In this document: positions 34,858 through 46,389 of the stretch, piece after piece | Layout of the letters: each line of letters begins with the position of its first letter | How positions within the stretch are numbered: position 1 is the first letter of the stretch | Assembly: GCA_036346225.1 (NCBI GenBank) | Contig: JARFIW010001082.1 | Location: 3,286,001 to 3,350,000 of the forward strand | Origin: Platerodrilus igneus | Lineage: Eukaryota > Arthropoda > Insecta > Coleoptera > Lycidae | DNA: 64,000 bases | Direction: 5' to 3' | Made by a program: the position numbers and the translations under genes | The notes under the pieces: generated by a model | The model's database searches: none | Seen by the model: only the letters and a program-made list of their open reading frames with translations | What the model was told of the DNA's origin: nothing

Positions 34858-37810
34858 TGTAAGGGGGGGGGTACAAGGCTTCTAAGGGTAGATTTGTGTT
34901 AAAAGGGGTGTATGCCAAACAATAGGATTAATATATCAGATATAATAATTAAAAAAACTATATTTTGCTGTACTTTACATATGCTAAAGTATGTACCATT
35001 TTAGTTTGAAACATATGTGCCAAAAGGTAGACAACATGACTTTATGACGTTGATACAATGCACGGTACTTAAGGTTTTATACTGAGTTGATATTTTATGA
35101 GCCAGTGCAAGTACATTTGCCGTCGGAAAGCCGAACGCATTTATGGATATCTGCAACCAACAAAGCGTCCAGGTCGTGTGTAAATTATTTGGCTTTTCTT
35201 TTAATAGAATCAACTTTTGGACGAATTGTAAAATCAAAATTAAAAGTGAATAGAAATGTAAAGGTTATTGGAGATTTGTGAAGTGTTTTGGACCAATAGT
35301 AGAAATTAAGAATATTATAAAGACTGTAGTGAAGGTATTTTGGACACGAAAGGAAAGACGAATTGTTATTGGATATTGTATGTTTTAGAATTGTAATTCA
35401 AGTAAGCTAAGGTTGTTGATCTTATCGCTAAGCAAAATAAATATAAAAGATTCTAATTTCGATTATGTTCAGATCAGGGCAGGCGCACTCCTGGCATTTG
35501 ACAGTTCCGTGTTTTAATAGGTACTCGCAACACCGAAGCGTTGTCGTCGCTAATTATAATAAAGAGGTTAAGGAAAAATACTACTTTACCGGCAAATCTG
35601 TCATATGTCTTACAAACTTCATTTCCATTTGAATATTTATTTAGTCAAATATTTAGAATTTGTGTTCATCTGTGGTATTTATTTATTTGTGATTTGAGTT
35701 TAAGATTCAATTTTAAATAATGGGGTTTAAGTGTTCCATTGCTGGTTGTAAACTATTGTTATTGTAAAAACTTATTGTTTACCAAAGGATCCTGAGGTAA
35801 GTTCTTCAAACATTTTTAAATGCTTATTAATTTTAACTAAATGCTAAACTATTTCAGTATTTTCAAATTATCATATTAATTTATGGTATTTTGATACAGG
35901 ATACTTTTTATTTATAATATTTTTGTGTTTATAGATTCGTCGTTTATGGTGCGCAGCAGTTGGTCGTAAAGATTTAATGAATTTTGATGATAGGCATAGC
36001 AGGCAGGCATTTAGAGTATGCGATATCCATTTTGCAGACGATGCTAAATTTGTGGCTAATAGAAATCTCACTAATTTAAAATACAATGCTGTTCCTAGGT
36101 TACACCTTCAAGGTACCTAAAGTGATCATTGCTTTTACTTTTGTGTTAGTATTGTTGATTAGAATGCTTTTTGAATTATCCATTGTACTGTATGACCTAT
36201 CAGATATGTTAACATGTAACATGCATTTTAAATTTCTTTTGTAAAAAATTGGGGTTGCTCATTCATTCTTAAATAAATAAATAAATAAAAAATGTTTAGT
36301 GTTGTCAATATTAAACTTATGAAAGGCACTTATAGGGATTTCAAGGACATATTGTAAATTATCAATTCCTGCCTCATTTTATAATACTGTAGCTACAATT
36401 TTTGAAATGTTGACAAATGATTTCACTTAACAATAAATTTTGTTTTATTTAGAAGAGTTTGTTTTCTGTACGATTAACGTAATTACATAAGAAAACGTCC
36501 TTGAAATCTTTATAGTGCATTTCACAAACCTGTATTCTTAAAATGCCAGAAAAATTTAAATTTGGCGCCAATGAAGATAGTTCATACTCGCATCGCGAGT
36601 GGCGCTCATTATGGTTTTGCAATAATATAGGGAGTTGCCTATCTATATCTACTTACTAATCTATGGTTCAGATAAAGACGTGTTTTACAAAACCTGCGTT
36701 AAAAGTTGTACAAATATTTATTGAAATAAAAGTTTATGTGTATTAAAGAGCATAATTTAGTCAAAGTGAAAGTAATAAGAAGCATCGAGAGTATAAAGGC
36801 AACGAGTATTAAAGAAAATTTAAAGTGGTTAATAGTGCGAACGGGAAAGCGACGATTATTTAGGTTTGAGCAAGATTGGTGTGGGATTTGGAAAGATTTG
36901 GTTTAACGGCAGTAGGAGATTTGAGTGGATATAGAAGGCAACGACGATATTGATAATTTTTGGAGTGATTTGAGCAGATTAACGGCAGTAAGGACATCGT
37001 GTGGATATTAAAGGAATAGCAGGACAAGGATTGATTTAAAATAGGACGGCTGGATTGATTTGGATTGAGCAAGGAGAGGATTGATTGGAGTACGAAGCAG
37101 AGAAACAGGAGAGCAGTATATTACGAGGAAGAATTAACGCAGGGAAGTAGATACAACGGTTTTTAAATTCTAAATTGGGGTAAAATTATTTCAGATTTGG
37201 GGTCAACGAAATTGGTTAAGAACACCTGGAGGCAATACGCAAGTGGACTACGATTGAGAGTCCTTGTGAAGGTGCGTACGGTGTATACGATCTTGAGCCA
37301 GCAGTTAAAAGAAGGCCTTCAGCGCGGTATAATTCTGGTAAGTACCGTGAATATCTTAAAACGTCAAAATTAAAGTCATAAATAGTTACATAAATTAATT
37401 TGGCACCAAGCAACTTTGATCTGTTAAAATTTGGCATATATAGTAAATCAGTGCATTAAAAAAAGTGGTAAAACAAACGCGTGTGCAGTTTGGTTGGGTA
37501 GTGCACATCTACTCACGATTGAACTCACGGTGAGTAGGTGAACGCCCTGAGATTAAAGTTTCATATAGTCGAGGCATAATAAATAGTAAATAGTAAATAG
37601 ATAACCAACCAAACGTTGCTAAAGCACCTCAAATAGGAGTCATTTATCGAATACTAAAATAGGGACGACGACAAAAGTCGTGTAGCAAATTTTGTTTAAT
37701 TAAATAAAGTAGTAAAGTTTATAATCACACACTGTTTATAAAATAAAAATAAAAGGGTGGAGTAAACAAGCAAAAGTAAATAAGTTTAGTTAAGTTTAGG
37801 GTAGGTGGAA

Positions 37811-37813
<3 letters not shown>
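34858..37813 (-). repeat. Solo LTR, family 4, minus strand, with THAP insertion
   Basis: Inverted counterpart of 26116-27811. In minus sense it starts TTCTTCCACCTACCC at 37813 and ends CCCCCTTACA at 34858. It is about 1.26 kb longer than its partner; a THAP-containing segment at roughly 35.47-36.62 kb accounts for that difference. Purine-rich tandem words (GGATTGATTTGG) around 36880-37090 mirror the pyrimidine-rich region of the partner. Confidence 0.7.
35720..36112 (+). pseudogene. THAP zinc-finger gene fragment (two exons)
   Basis: Exon 1 (35720-35796) starts MGFKCSIAGCK and, after a frame break, ends CLPKDPE at the donor GAG|GTAAG. Exon 2 (35935-36112, acceptor TTTATAG) gives IRRLWCAAVGRKD, then FRVCDIHFADD, and ends NAVPRLHLQ at CAAG|GTACC. 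The THAP signature C-x4-C ... W ... C-x2-H-F ... AVP is complete. THAP domains bind DNA and occur in host factors and P-element/THAP9 transposases. The retained intron argues against a processed copy. The frame break in exon 1 suggests it is dead. No transposase body was recognised. Confidence 0.8.

Positions 37814-37872
<59 letters not shown>
37814..37872. repeat. (TA)n tract
   Basis: About 58 bp of TA dinucleotides bordering the inverted solo LTR. Confidence 0.95.
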
Positions 37873-37874
<2 letters not shown>

Positions 37875-40804
37875 TTGGTATTTCTGTTAGTATTCTGGTC
37901 ATAGAGTTGATATTAGTATAGGCAAATAAAACTCATTGCAGTAAAAGAGAAATAAATTAATCCTTCGCAGATCTTGAAGAAGCCGACGGGAAAGGTCTTG
38001 ATCATTTAAAATGTATTGGTTGTTACTCGATGGTACTATATGCACGTAAGTTTCTGTCTAGAAAAAATTCTTGATCAATCGAGAGAATATATTCGGTTTT
38101 AGAAAAGCAGATAGGGTATATATTAATTATTATTTTCACGGTAAAATGCACAGTTTATTGACCTTACAAGAAACATTTCCTTAGGATAATACACCTCGTA
38201 AAGCTTTCGATTTTATAATTAAAGTTTTCCGTCAGAGTGACCCAGTGTGAGCGACCGAGTTTTCTGTGAAAGTTCGCACAACATACAACTTTACCAAAAA
38301 CTTTAAAATTTATGAGACTTCTTATTACCTATTTTATATCTACAGAGGATTTGCTGAAATTTAAGAAAAGGGTCTTGTATTGTATGTGTAAGAAGAGCTT
38401 TTTCATTCAGCTTTCTATAAAGTAAGAGGGGATTTATTGAATTGCACTTTAGTTAATATTTATTATTCGTACTTGAAAATTTTAATAGTGTGGTAAGAAT
38501 TTGGTTTTATTTTAGTTTCACCAGTATTTCAAATACGACGCGGCTTACTTATGACTGTGGGAGATAAGGGTGGTAATTAGCATCTTTAGCTTTCCCTTTA
38601 ATGACGTTTACGAGAATGACGGTATCAAGAGACGTCACAAGCGATGCGACTTGACGCCGGACAAGTCTTCTCTTCTCGTCTTCGTTGCATATTCAATAAG
38701 TAATTTCTATTCAAATGGTGTAGGAGAATTACGCGAACGGTTTGTATTTATAAAGCTGCTGCAAAATGAAAGCTTTTTGTTCTAATTAATTTATATATCA
38801 TGTACCAACATATAGCGCTTAGTGAACATGAAGGATGCACATCCTCGAAGCGTAGTAATATATTTTTATGAAAAAAAACTAAAGTTGAAAACTCCGCCTA
38901 GTGGGTCGATTAGCCTATCCAGAAGTCCGGGTGGAGACTCGTGAGAAAAATCTTTTTTTTGAAAAAAGAAACCGCAGCTGTGAATGGAGAACGATGCGGG
39001 TGCGCGGCATCGGTCACGGCACCTGCGGACTAGCGTCGTTTTGCAAACACATTCCACCCACCCGTTGTTTGGCATTTTTCAGTTCCCAATTACGTTCAGA
39101 ATGCTTAGATAGAATTTCAAGAATATCATTTATTTGTATTCTACCATTACGGTTTCCATTCGTGATATTTAAATGTATACACACGACGTTAGAGCAAAGC
39201 TTCTTGAAAGGGTTGCATCTACGTTGAAAAGACGTTGCTTTCAGTGAGAGGGTGAGGTAAGAAGACTGTTCCAAAGCGAGTCACGTCGTTGTCACTGACA
39301 TCCCGGCTTATAACTAGTATCAAGTAAACCCATAAGACTCCTAGTGTCGCTGGATGGCACCGAAGAGGCAGGTGACAGCTACGTGCTAAGACATTTCTGT
39401 CCCCAATTAGAAGTTTTCAGCAACTTGAAATGTTACATTAAATATAAAACTCTATTTCAGAAACCACGTCAAAAATTGGAATTGACGGAATAAAACAATC
39501 CCTAATTTTTATAAAGAATTTCTGAAAATGAGTTTCGGGAAAAATTTGAGAACAACTATTCCAAAGAATATACGTATTATAATATTATATGCAGTGATAA
39601 AATTCTAAACTTCCAAAATTTTATATAACGATAATGGTAGAACGACGATTTAATATAGTTTCCCTGACACAAGTTGTCTTATCAACTGAATAGCATTATT
39701 TGCGTAAAAAGAATCTAAAATTCATTACTTCTCTATTTATAACCACAACTAGGTTATGGTTTTGAATGAAAACTAGTTTCGATCCCTTTAAGCTAACTTA
39801 CTGCTAATTTTTCTGAACAAACTGTGATGCTATACTTTATATAATATTTCCATATTATGTAACGCTTATTACATTAAAATATTTTAATAAAGAATAGTAC
39901 CTATTGATCGCTTAGGTTGATTAATCCACAGTTGTAGATGACAAATCCTTCAGCACAATATGAAATACTCGCACCAAACGAATGCAATTTTAACCGGGAA
40001 TATTTAACGCACCCCCCCCCCCCCCCACAGGCATTCTTATATTTTTCAAACTTTCTTACAAAACCTTACCATAATTCAAAGCAATAATTGCTTAATAACT
40101 TATTGCTGAAATTCAATTAAATCATTTCCTATTTATTGCATATGCAATTCTTTGCAAACTTATTAACTAGCAACATGGACAGCAGTTAGCGTGATAAATA
40201 ATAGTTCAACTTCCAGAAAAGTCAGTTTTCCAACTTACCAAAGTTTTGTAGACCAATTAAATTACTATGTCACTTTGGCTAAATTTTTTCAATATTGCTA
40301 CACGATAATTAGCTTTTCATAAAGTTTGTTTTTCATGAAATTATTGGCCAAAAATCGAACCTTTCTTGAGAAAGCTTTATATGTTCCAGACAAGAAAAAC
40401 TTCTTCTGAAGCGTATGTCGATAAAATGGTTATAATTACATAAGAATTTATAAACTGCTCAAAAATGTCCTACTTTTCGTGTAATTTTTTAACGAGTACG
40501 GCAGCAATGTATTTCTTTGTCTTTCATCAGAGTGTGTAACACTTCAACGTTATCACACCACTGTACGTACTTAAATTTACACTTTTATTCTGTCCAATAT
40601 AAGTCTAATTATTTACAAATATTAAAAAAAAATTCTTAATATACCGAAATGTCGCTACAGAGATCATTGATCACGATTACAACAGCATTTACTATTAAAT
40701 TCTTCATTAAACCGAAGAATACACAATATTTTTCACTATTCTAACCTGAAATCACCTGGTAATTTTAAATAAAATATCAAAGATATGTGGTGAGATATAA
40801 ATAC
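37873..40804. other. Unassigned region with a GC-richer patch at 38.5-39.4 kb
   Basis: No protein domain was recognised. Around 38560-38700 and 38890-39420 base composition is clearly richer in GC than the surroundings, and no repeat matching the rest of the window was seen. It could be a regulatory region or a 5' exon of the minus-strand MYT1-family gene, but no splice-compatible coding exon could be demonstrated. A (C)16-like run is at 40011-40027. Confidence 0.4.
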
Positions 40805-41330
40805 TGTTACGAACCACTATTAGGCAACCCGTCAAACACACAAGCTACATAACCTAAGTTCATTCTCCAGGAATCGAGAATGTTCGAGCACATACCAGAG
40901 TAAGAATCATTTATTTAATTCAGGGTATAAATAAGACCGCTGATGAAGTACAGGGTTAGTCTATATCTAAATGTCGAATATAAATCATATCGTGCAAAGT
41001 TAGTTAGTTACACTTTTGAAAGTCCTATAGTAAATATAAATTTGTGTTATGTGAACGTGTATATTCTACCGACATAAATAAACAAAAGTGTAATAAATAA
41101 ATTATAGTAGTGTTTAGTGTTGTTGAAAAGACTTATGGTTAAGGAATTAGTTTAAGAAGATATTAGTGCTTGTAAATAGCATTAGTGTGATAGTGCTTCA
41201 TTGTTAATTGGATTGAAAACACCTATAAATAAGGCATATACTGTTAATTAGACTTGTGAATAGTGAGTAATAAAGACTTTTGTTACTATTTGTTTTAAAT
41301 TAGTGAAACGCGTTATAGTAGCCGGCTACA
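40805..41330 (+). repeat. 5' LTR (526 bp) of the macrodomain element
   Basis: Starts TGTTACGAACCACTATTAGG and ends GCCGGCTACA. It contains GGTATAAATAAGACC at 40923-40937 with GGTTAGTC downstream, as a promoter and start region. Comparison with the 3' copy shows scattered differences, so the element is older than the one at 7.2 kb. Confidence 0.88.
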
Positions 41331-41331
41331 C

Positions 41332-41349
41332 TGGTGTCAGGCTGTGTTG
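41332..41349 (+). promoter_or_regulatory. Primer-binding site
   Basis: TGGTGTCAGGCTGTGTTGG begins one base after the LTR end. TGGTGTCAG is a common start of the primer site in animal gypsy elements. The tRNA was not identified. Confidence 0.6.
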
Positions 41350-41401
41350 GGTGTAAAGTTTTAATTAAAAAAAAAACGCAAGACATTTGACTAGTTTGTA
41401 T

Positions 41402-42609
41402 ATGCCTGTTAGAAGAAGCCAAAGCAAAATGGACGCAGAAACTTTAATGAATTTCCTTAAGGCCTTTAAATCCGCTATGGAAGATAGGTCGGCTAAACTA
41501 GAAGTGACCCTTAGTGAAAACTTAGTGAGGTCAGTTGAACTAGACCCTTAAAGAGTTTAAATACAATATGAAAGTGACACTTAGTAAAAATGCTGACAAA
41601 ATGGAAGAAAAGTTAAGTGAAAATGCTGCAAAAATGGAAGAATAGTTTAGTGAAAATGCTGAGAAAATGGAAAGGTTAAGTGAAAAATGCTGCGAAAATG
41701 GAAGAAAAGTTGAATAAAAGTACAACCACGTTAAAACAAAAAATATTCGAAAGCTCCATTGCATTGAAAGAAGATTTCACTGAACAGGTAAAAACAGTAG
41801 AGCAAAAGTTGGACAGTAAATTGGGTAAAAATGGAAGAAGATGTGATGAAGCTGCAAGAACAGTGATTTCACTAACAACGCGGCCACTTGAATTAGCAAA
41901 CCAAGTTGTAAATCAGAACATACCAGAAATAAGAAGCATGGAAGAAAGCGAGTCAATACCGTCAAAATTTAGAGTGAAACCACTCACATTCGATAGTAAA
42001 ACACCTTGGCCCACATATTTGAAACAATTTGAAGTCGCTGCAATAGCCAAAGAGTTGGTGTAACAAAGAGAAGGCTATCTCCTTAATAGTGGCCTTACGG
42101 GGGGTAAGCTCTTAACATCTTGCAAACAATTCCCGATCACCAGCAGAATGATTACGACCTCTTAACATCGAAGCTTGAGATGAGATATGGAGACGCTCAC
42201 CTTCAACAGGTTTAATGTACAAGTAAAGAACCGCTCGCAAAAGAAAAATGAAAGCCTGCAAGAATCCGAAGCTGACATTTCCAGAATAGTTAGATTGACA
42301 TACCCAACGGCACCAGATAGGTTCATCGAACAACTGGCTATTCAAACATTTGTGGATGGCGTTAAAGTTGGCGAAATACAGCAAGCGCTAAGATTAGCAC
42401 GGCCAAAAATGTTAGATGACGCACTGGCTCATGCGCTTGAATTTGAAGCAGCTAAGCAGACATCACACAGGATGAGTCACAAAGTTCGGTCTGCCTATGA
42501 AGAACCTGGTCAATCGCAGAACAGCATAGAAGAAATAATCAACCGTGTGTTTGAAAAGCAAAAGGCGGAAAGGCTTGAAAGACAACGACCGCGGAGATGG
42601 GTTCTGTGA
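41402..42609 (+). pseudogene. Gag region, broken
   Basis: It starts MPVRRSQSKMDAETLMNFLK and is interrupted by a stop near 41548. A four-fold repeat encodes coiled-coil (41582-41715). Open frames continue with PLTFDSKTPWPTYLKQFE at 41985-42035 and then with LTYPTAPDRFIEQLAIQTF and DALAHALEFEAAKQ in the 42187-42609 frame, typical of the capsid of gypsy-type Gag in arthropods. Several frameshifts are present. Confidence 0.78.
41582..41715 (+). repeat. 33-bp tandem repeat encoding a coiled coil
   Basis: About four units of AGTGAAAATGCTGCAAAAAT GGAAGAAAAGTTA type, each encoding an 11-residue SENAAKMEEKL-like segment. Unit three has a TAG and unit four an extra A, so the array no longer reads through. 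Confidence 0.85.
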
Positions 42610-42800
42610 TGCGGGAGCTGCGATGAAGTTGGTCATATACAGAGACGCTATACTCAATCAAAAAAACAAACGGTAGCGCAGCAGGAATATGATTTTGACA
42701 CAAAACATCGTGTAGGAAATCCATCGGAATGCAGACGCTCTGTCAAAGAGACCTTGTCCGGTAGCAATCATTGCTGCAAGATGGAAGAAAAAATAAGTGT
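42607..42800 (+). pseudogene. CCHC knuckle joined to RNase H end (deletion junction)
   Basis: CGSCDEVGHIQRRY at 42610-42651 is a CCHC zinc knuckle whose last Cys has become Tyr. Some 40 bp later YDFDTKHRVGN followed by a degenerate ADALSKRPCP-like stretch is the end of gypsy RNase H. The protease, RT and most of RNase H that should lie between are gone. The breakpoint is at about 42655-42690. Confidence 0.72.
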
Positions 42801-42983
42801 CATTCATTGAATGACGGTGACTGATGATACTTGGCAACCCGAAAGTATACGAGAAGACCAGGAGAATGACGCCGAATTGGGACGTATTATTGAGTGGAAG
42901 AGTAGAGGACAACGACAAGTTTGGAAAGAAATTAGTATTTCAAGTAGGAGCCTGAAGACATACTGGGCACAGTGGGTCTCCTT

Positions 42984-43490
42984 CATCATCATTTTGTTAT
43001 CGACCTTACTTAAGGTCGGTTTGACGCAGCTCTAACTTCTTTTCTATTCTGTGCTAATCTAAAAAGCTCTACATACCCTTCACAACCTCAATTTCTAATA
43101 ATTTGACTAATATAGTTTGGTCTAGGTCTTCCTATATCCTTCTATCTTTTTCCTATCCAGCTGGCTCTACATAGATATTAGCAACCTGATGGTTGTTAAA
43201 GAACTCTAACATGTTTACATGATTACCATTTATAAGGAAATGAAATATAACCTGGTTATCCGCTTCAAAAAGGAAAAGTGTTAAATTATATGTTATGGTA
43301 AGGCTTAAGCAACGAATCGCTGCCAACATGCCAGACCGCTACCTAATTGTGAGTTATGCCATGGTGACGTTTATTAAATTATGTTATGGTAAGGCTTCAG
43401 CAACGAAACGCTACCAACATGCCAGACCGCTAACCAATTGTGAGTCATGTCCTGGTGACATTTAGTTAACTGATTTTATTTTTCTTTTTC
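42984..43490. mobile_element. Small insertion with 11-bp target duplication and 93-bp tandem
   Basis: TGGGTCTCCTT at 42973-42983 is repeated at 43491-43501. The insert interrupts the segment linking RNase H to integrase, and coding resumes in order on the other side. It contains two ~93 bp copies (43281-43373, 43374-43466) sharing GTTATGGTAAGGCTT and CATGCCAGACCGCTA. It begins CATCATCATT and has a GACCTTACTTAAGGTC hairpin near it. Likely a SINE or truncated LINE 3' end. Confidence 0.7.
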
Positions 43491-43499
43491 TGGGTCTCC

Positions 43500-44600
43500 T
43501 TGGTGATTAAAAATAAAATCTTGAAACGACGCCTTAAATGTGAAGATCGCACTGAGAGACGACTTCAAGTGATAGTGCCAAGAACGAGAGTGCCAGAAGT
43601 GTTGCAGCATTTGCACGATGGTATTTCCGAAGGGCACTTTGGAGTGAAAAGAACTCTCGAAAGAGTGAGACAAAGATTCTATTGGGTGAACTGCAAAGAA
43701 GATGTGAAGGAGTGGTGCCGGAAATGTGAGTTGTGTGCCTCTGGAAATGGCCCGGTTACAAAACGGAAAGTCCCAATAAGACAGTATAACGTGGGGAATC
43801 CTTTTGAGAGGGTGGCCATTGATATAGCTGGTCCGTTTCCTGAATCAGAGAAAGGAAATAAATACATCTTGGTTGCAATGGATTATTTTACCAAATGGCT
43901 AGAGGCGTATGCTATACCTAAGCAAGAAGCCGACACGGTTGCAGATGTACTAGTGAGGGAGTTGTATTGTCGCTTTGGAGTTCCATTGGAATTACACTCC
44001 GATAAAGGTGGAAACTTCGAATCAGCGTTGTTTCAAAACGTCTGCAAGCATCTTGGAATCAGGAAGACTAGAACCACGCCACTTCATCCTGAATCAAATA
44101 GAATAGTTGAAAGAATGAACAGAACGTTAGGAAAGTACCTAGCCAAAGTTGTTTTTGAACATCAACAAGACTGGGACAAAATATTTACAATTGTTCCTAC
44201 TGGCGTACCGATCTTCGGTACATGACAGCACAGGATACTCTCCCACTTGCGTGATGTTAGGACGTGAATTGCGGCTACCATGTGATCTTCAGTTTGGATT
44301 TAAACCTGGTGAAGAGATCGCACGTGAAGATTACGTTAGTAAGCTACGTGAAAGATCGAATAGCATTCACGAAACCGTCCGAAAGAATATCCAGGCAGCA
44401 AGCGATCGAATGAAATCAGAATATGACACGAGAGCATAAGAAGGTGGCTACCAACCTGGAGATTTAGTGCGGTTGTATAATCCACAAAGAAAACGTGGGT
44501 TGTCGCCAAAATTACAAAGACAATGGGAAGGCCCGTACGAAGTGATGAAAAGGATTAATGATGTAGTGTACCGAATCAGAAGATCTCCCGTGGTAAACCG
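43500..44600 (+). pseudogene. Integrase of the macrodomain element
   Basis: Zinc-binding part: HLHDGISEGHFGVKRTLERV with CRKCELCASGNGP (HHCC). Catalytic core: VAIDIAGPFPESEKGNKYIL (first Asp), LHSDKGGNFES (second Asp) and HPESNRIVERMNRTL (Glu), so the DDE triad is present. It continues LLAYRSSVHDSTGYSP, GRELRLPCDLQFG and, at about 44450-44600, GDLVRLYNPQRKRG with WEGPYEVMKRINDVVYRIRR, the GPY/F module. Frameshifts near 44180 and 44595 and a stop near 44440 (the codon after DTRA) break it. Function: insertion of the cDNA into host DNA. Confidence 0.92.
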
Positions 44601-44603
44601 AAA

Positions 44604-44844
44604 GTGGTACGCTTTGACCGTTTAACATCTTATGCTGGCAACAACCAGGAAGACTCGAGTAATGAGAATGATGTTCAAAGAGTTATTAATCGTGAGCCAA
44701 ACGTAGATTTTGAGAGTTTCATGGCGGCGTATGATGGTTCCGCTAAGGCGAGATTTTGCATTGTTGTTGAAAAACAGCAAGATCTGTTGAGAGCACCAGA
44801 AGCGTATTGCCTTGCACATTGCGTAGCTCAAAATCTGCAAATGT
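44604..44844 (+). pseudogene. Post-integrase linker and N-terminal part of a macrodomain
   Basis: The frame starts in the end of the integrase module (VVRFDRLTSY), passes a ~40-residue acidic linker and enters DLLRAPEAYCLAHCVAQNLQ. This is the opening strand-loop of a macrodomain (family SLAHCVS.D..MGKGIA), which contacts ADP-ribose. At 44841-44844 (ATGT) the frame is cut by insertion A; the following SRGIAIVF resumes at 51352. Macrodomains bind ADP-ribose or remove it from proteins or tRNA-like substrates. Here it would form the C-terminal part of the Pol polyprotein, an unusual place. The substrate is unknown. Confidence 0.85.
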
Positions 44845-45592
44845 TGTAACGTGTCATTTATGCCTCGTTACAATTTGCTTTCAGAAACGCAATTCGTTCA
44901 TGTTGCGTAAGGTTAAATGTTATAATTTGGCGACGGGTTGCAAGACACTACCATGTCGTTATTTAGTTTAGTTGTTTTGTCGAATGTCAAATCGTTCTTA
45001 ACAAGCTTGGTTTCAATTAATTATTGCTTTTTTATATTCAAGTGGACTGTGTCAATGTTATTAAATAACAATGATTCAGACAACGATAATCAAATACACC
45101 TTGACTGTATTGATTGTCTGAATATTGAACTTTGTTAGTGCCGACCTTCAACTGGGAATTTATTAGTTAGGTTCAACCATATATTGCTATTGTGATACCG
45201 GTTGTTCTTATCAACAAGATATAAAATGTATTATACACATTACATGGATCTTGTTGGGTGCAGCATACTTTGTGCAAGTCTCAGAAGAGGCACGCCCTAT
45301 TGTAATTTTCATGGAGTGGTCCTGAAAATAAAGTTAATTATACAAATTAGTTTGGGGCACCCTTTTCTCATCGAGGAGAATTTTATAAAGAGTATTAAAG
45401 GAATTTCCTGGCTTAAGATATTTATTTTGTGGAGGACATTTAGCACTTGGTGAGTACTTCCAGCAAGAATTGAAATCTCAAATAAAAAACTTTTTAGCAT
45501 TATTGATTATTGGTCGTGTGACTTATTGTGGTTACCAACAATTGCGTTGATTATTATAAAGTGGAACCACTTAGAAAAGTGTAAGTAATTGC

Positions 45593-45892
45593 GTTACATG
45601 TGATTTTCCAATGCTCCACCCGAAGGTACTACACTGGCCAGGAAGCGAGTTTTTGTTACCTGGAAAAATTTTGAATTTTTGCCGAATCCTTGCTGTTCCA
45701 AGCAAGGTAGGGATCTTTAACGTGCGTGACAACACTCACACACGGGACCTCCATTTTACCTCTCATCCGAACGAGGGTGTATTTTTGCGAAAAATGCTCG
45801 CCTAACATTTTTCAAGCGGACCGTGTCGGGATTCGAACCCGGGACCTTGGGCGTAGTAGTCACACACATACCACTACGCCACGGAGCCGCCT
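45593..45892 (-). mobile_element. tRNA-derived SINE, copy 2, with 13-bp TSD
   Basis: TGTAAGTAATTGC at 45580-45592 is repeated at 45893-45905. On the minus strand the element starts GGCGGCTCCGTGGCGTAGTGG (A-box region; the first 20 bases are the tRNA-like head) and has GGTTCGAATCCC (B box) about 40 bp on. A ~180 bp body follows, ending CCAGTGTAGTACCTTCGGGT then GGAGCATTGG. The same 3' motif occurs in the LINE at 51476-55942. Pol III transcription from the internal boxes is expected. Confidence 0.88.
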
Positions 45893-46389
45893 TGTAAGTA
45901 ATTGCAGCAATAACCTTCAAATTTTAATTTGTGTGTACAGGGTTCTTTGGTACGGAGTATTCTTTCGGTACGGAATATTCTTTATCCGTGGGAGATTCTT
46001 TATTTCTGTTGGGAATCATATGGAGCTTCCTGTCCAACGTTGTATCGAGTGATACAAGATCAGACTCGTCTTGCAGCAAACTGGTTTGGTCGTTGAAGAC
46101 GAAATCCAGCAGGCTTGGACATCTGGCACTTTTATCACAGGTTTTTTATTGATTAAAACTCATATGGTTGTTTGTCTATTTAATGTTTTTTTTTGTGCAT
46201 ATTGTGCATGTTTAATTAATTTGTTTTTGTGGGAATATACTATAGTACCAAATTATATATATATATATATTTTAATTGAGTAAAACAGGGTTTAGGGAAT
46301 TTATATCTGGTATGATAGTCACTTACAATATTAAATTACATATCTACTTGTATGCAGTAAGGTCTAGCTTTCAGCAGATGCCTGAACCA

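Noticed and set aside
26116..37813. One 11.7-kb foldback transposon with ~1.7-kb inverted ends
   Set aside because: Each inverted copy has complete LTR-like boundaries of its own and unrelated elements lie between; two solo LTRs explain it more simply.
39014..39274. 86-codon minus-strand frame in the GC-richer patch as a MYT1-family exon
   Set aside because: No splice signals in a matching phase and no resemblance to the family; kept only as an unassigned region.
45824..45892. Functional tRNA gene
   Set aside because: It is the head of a ~300-bp SINE with its own target-site duplication and a second copy at 19.4 kb.
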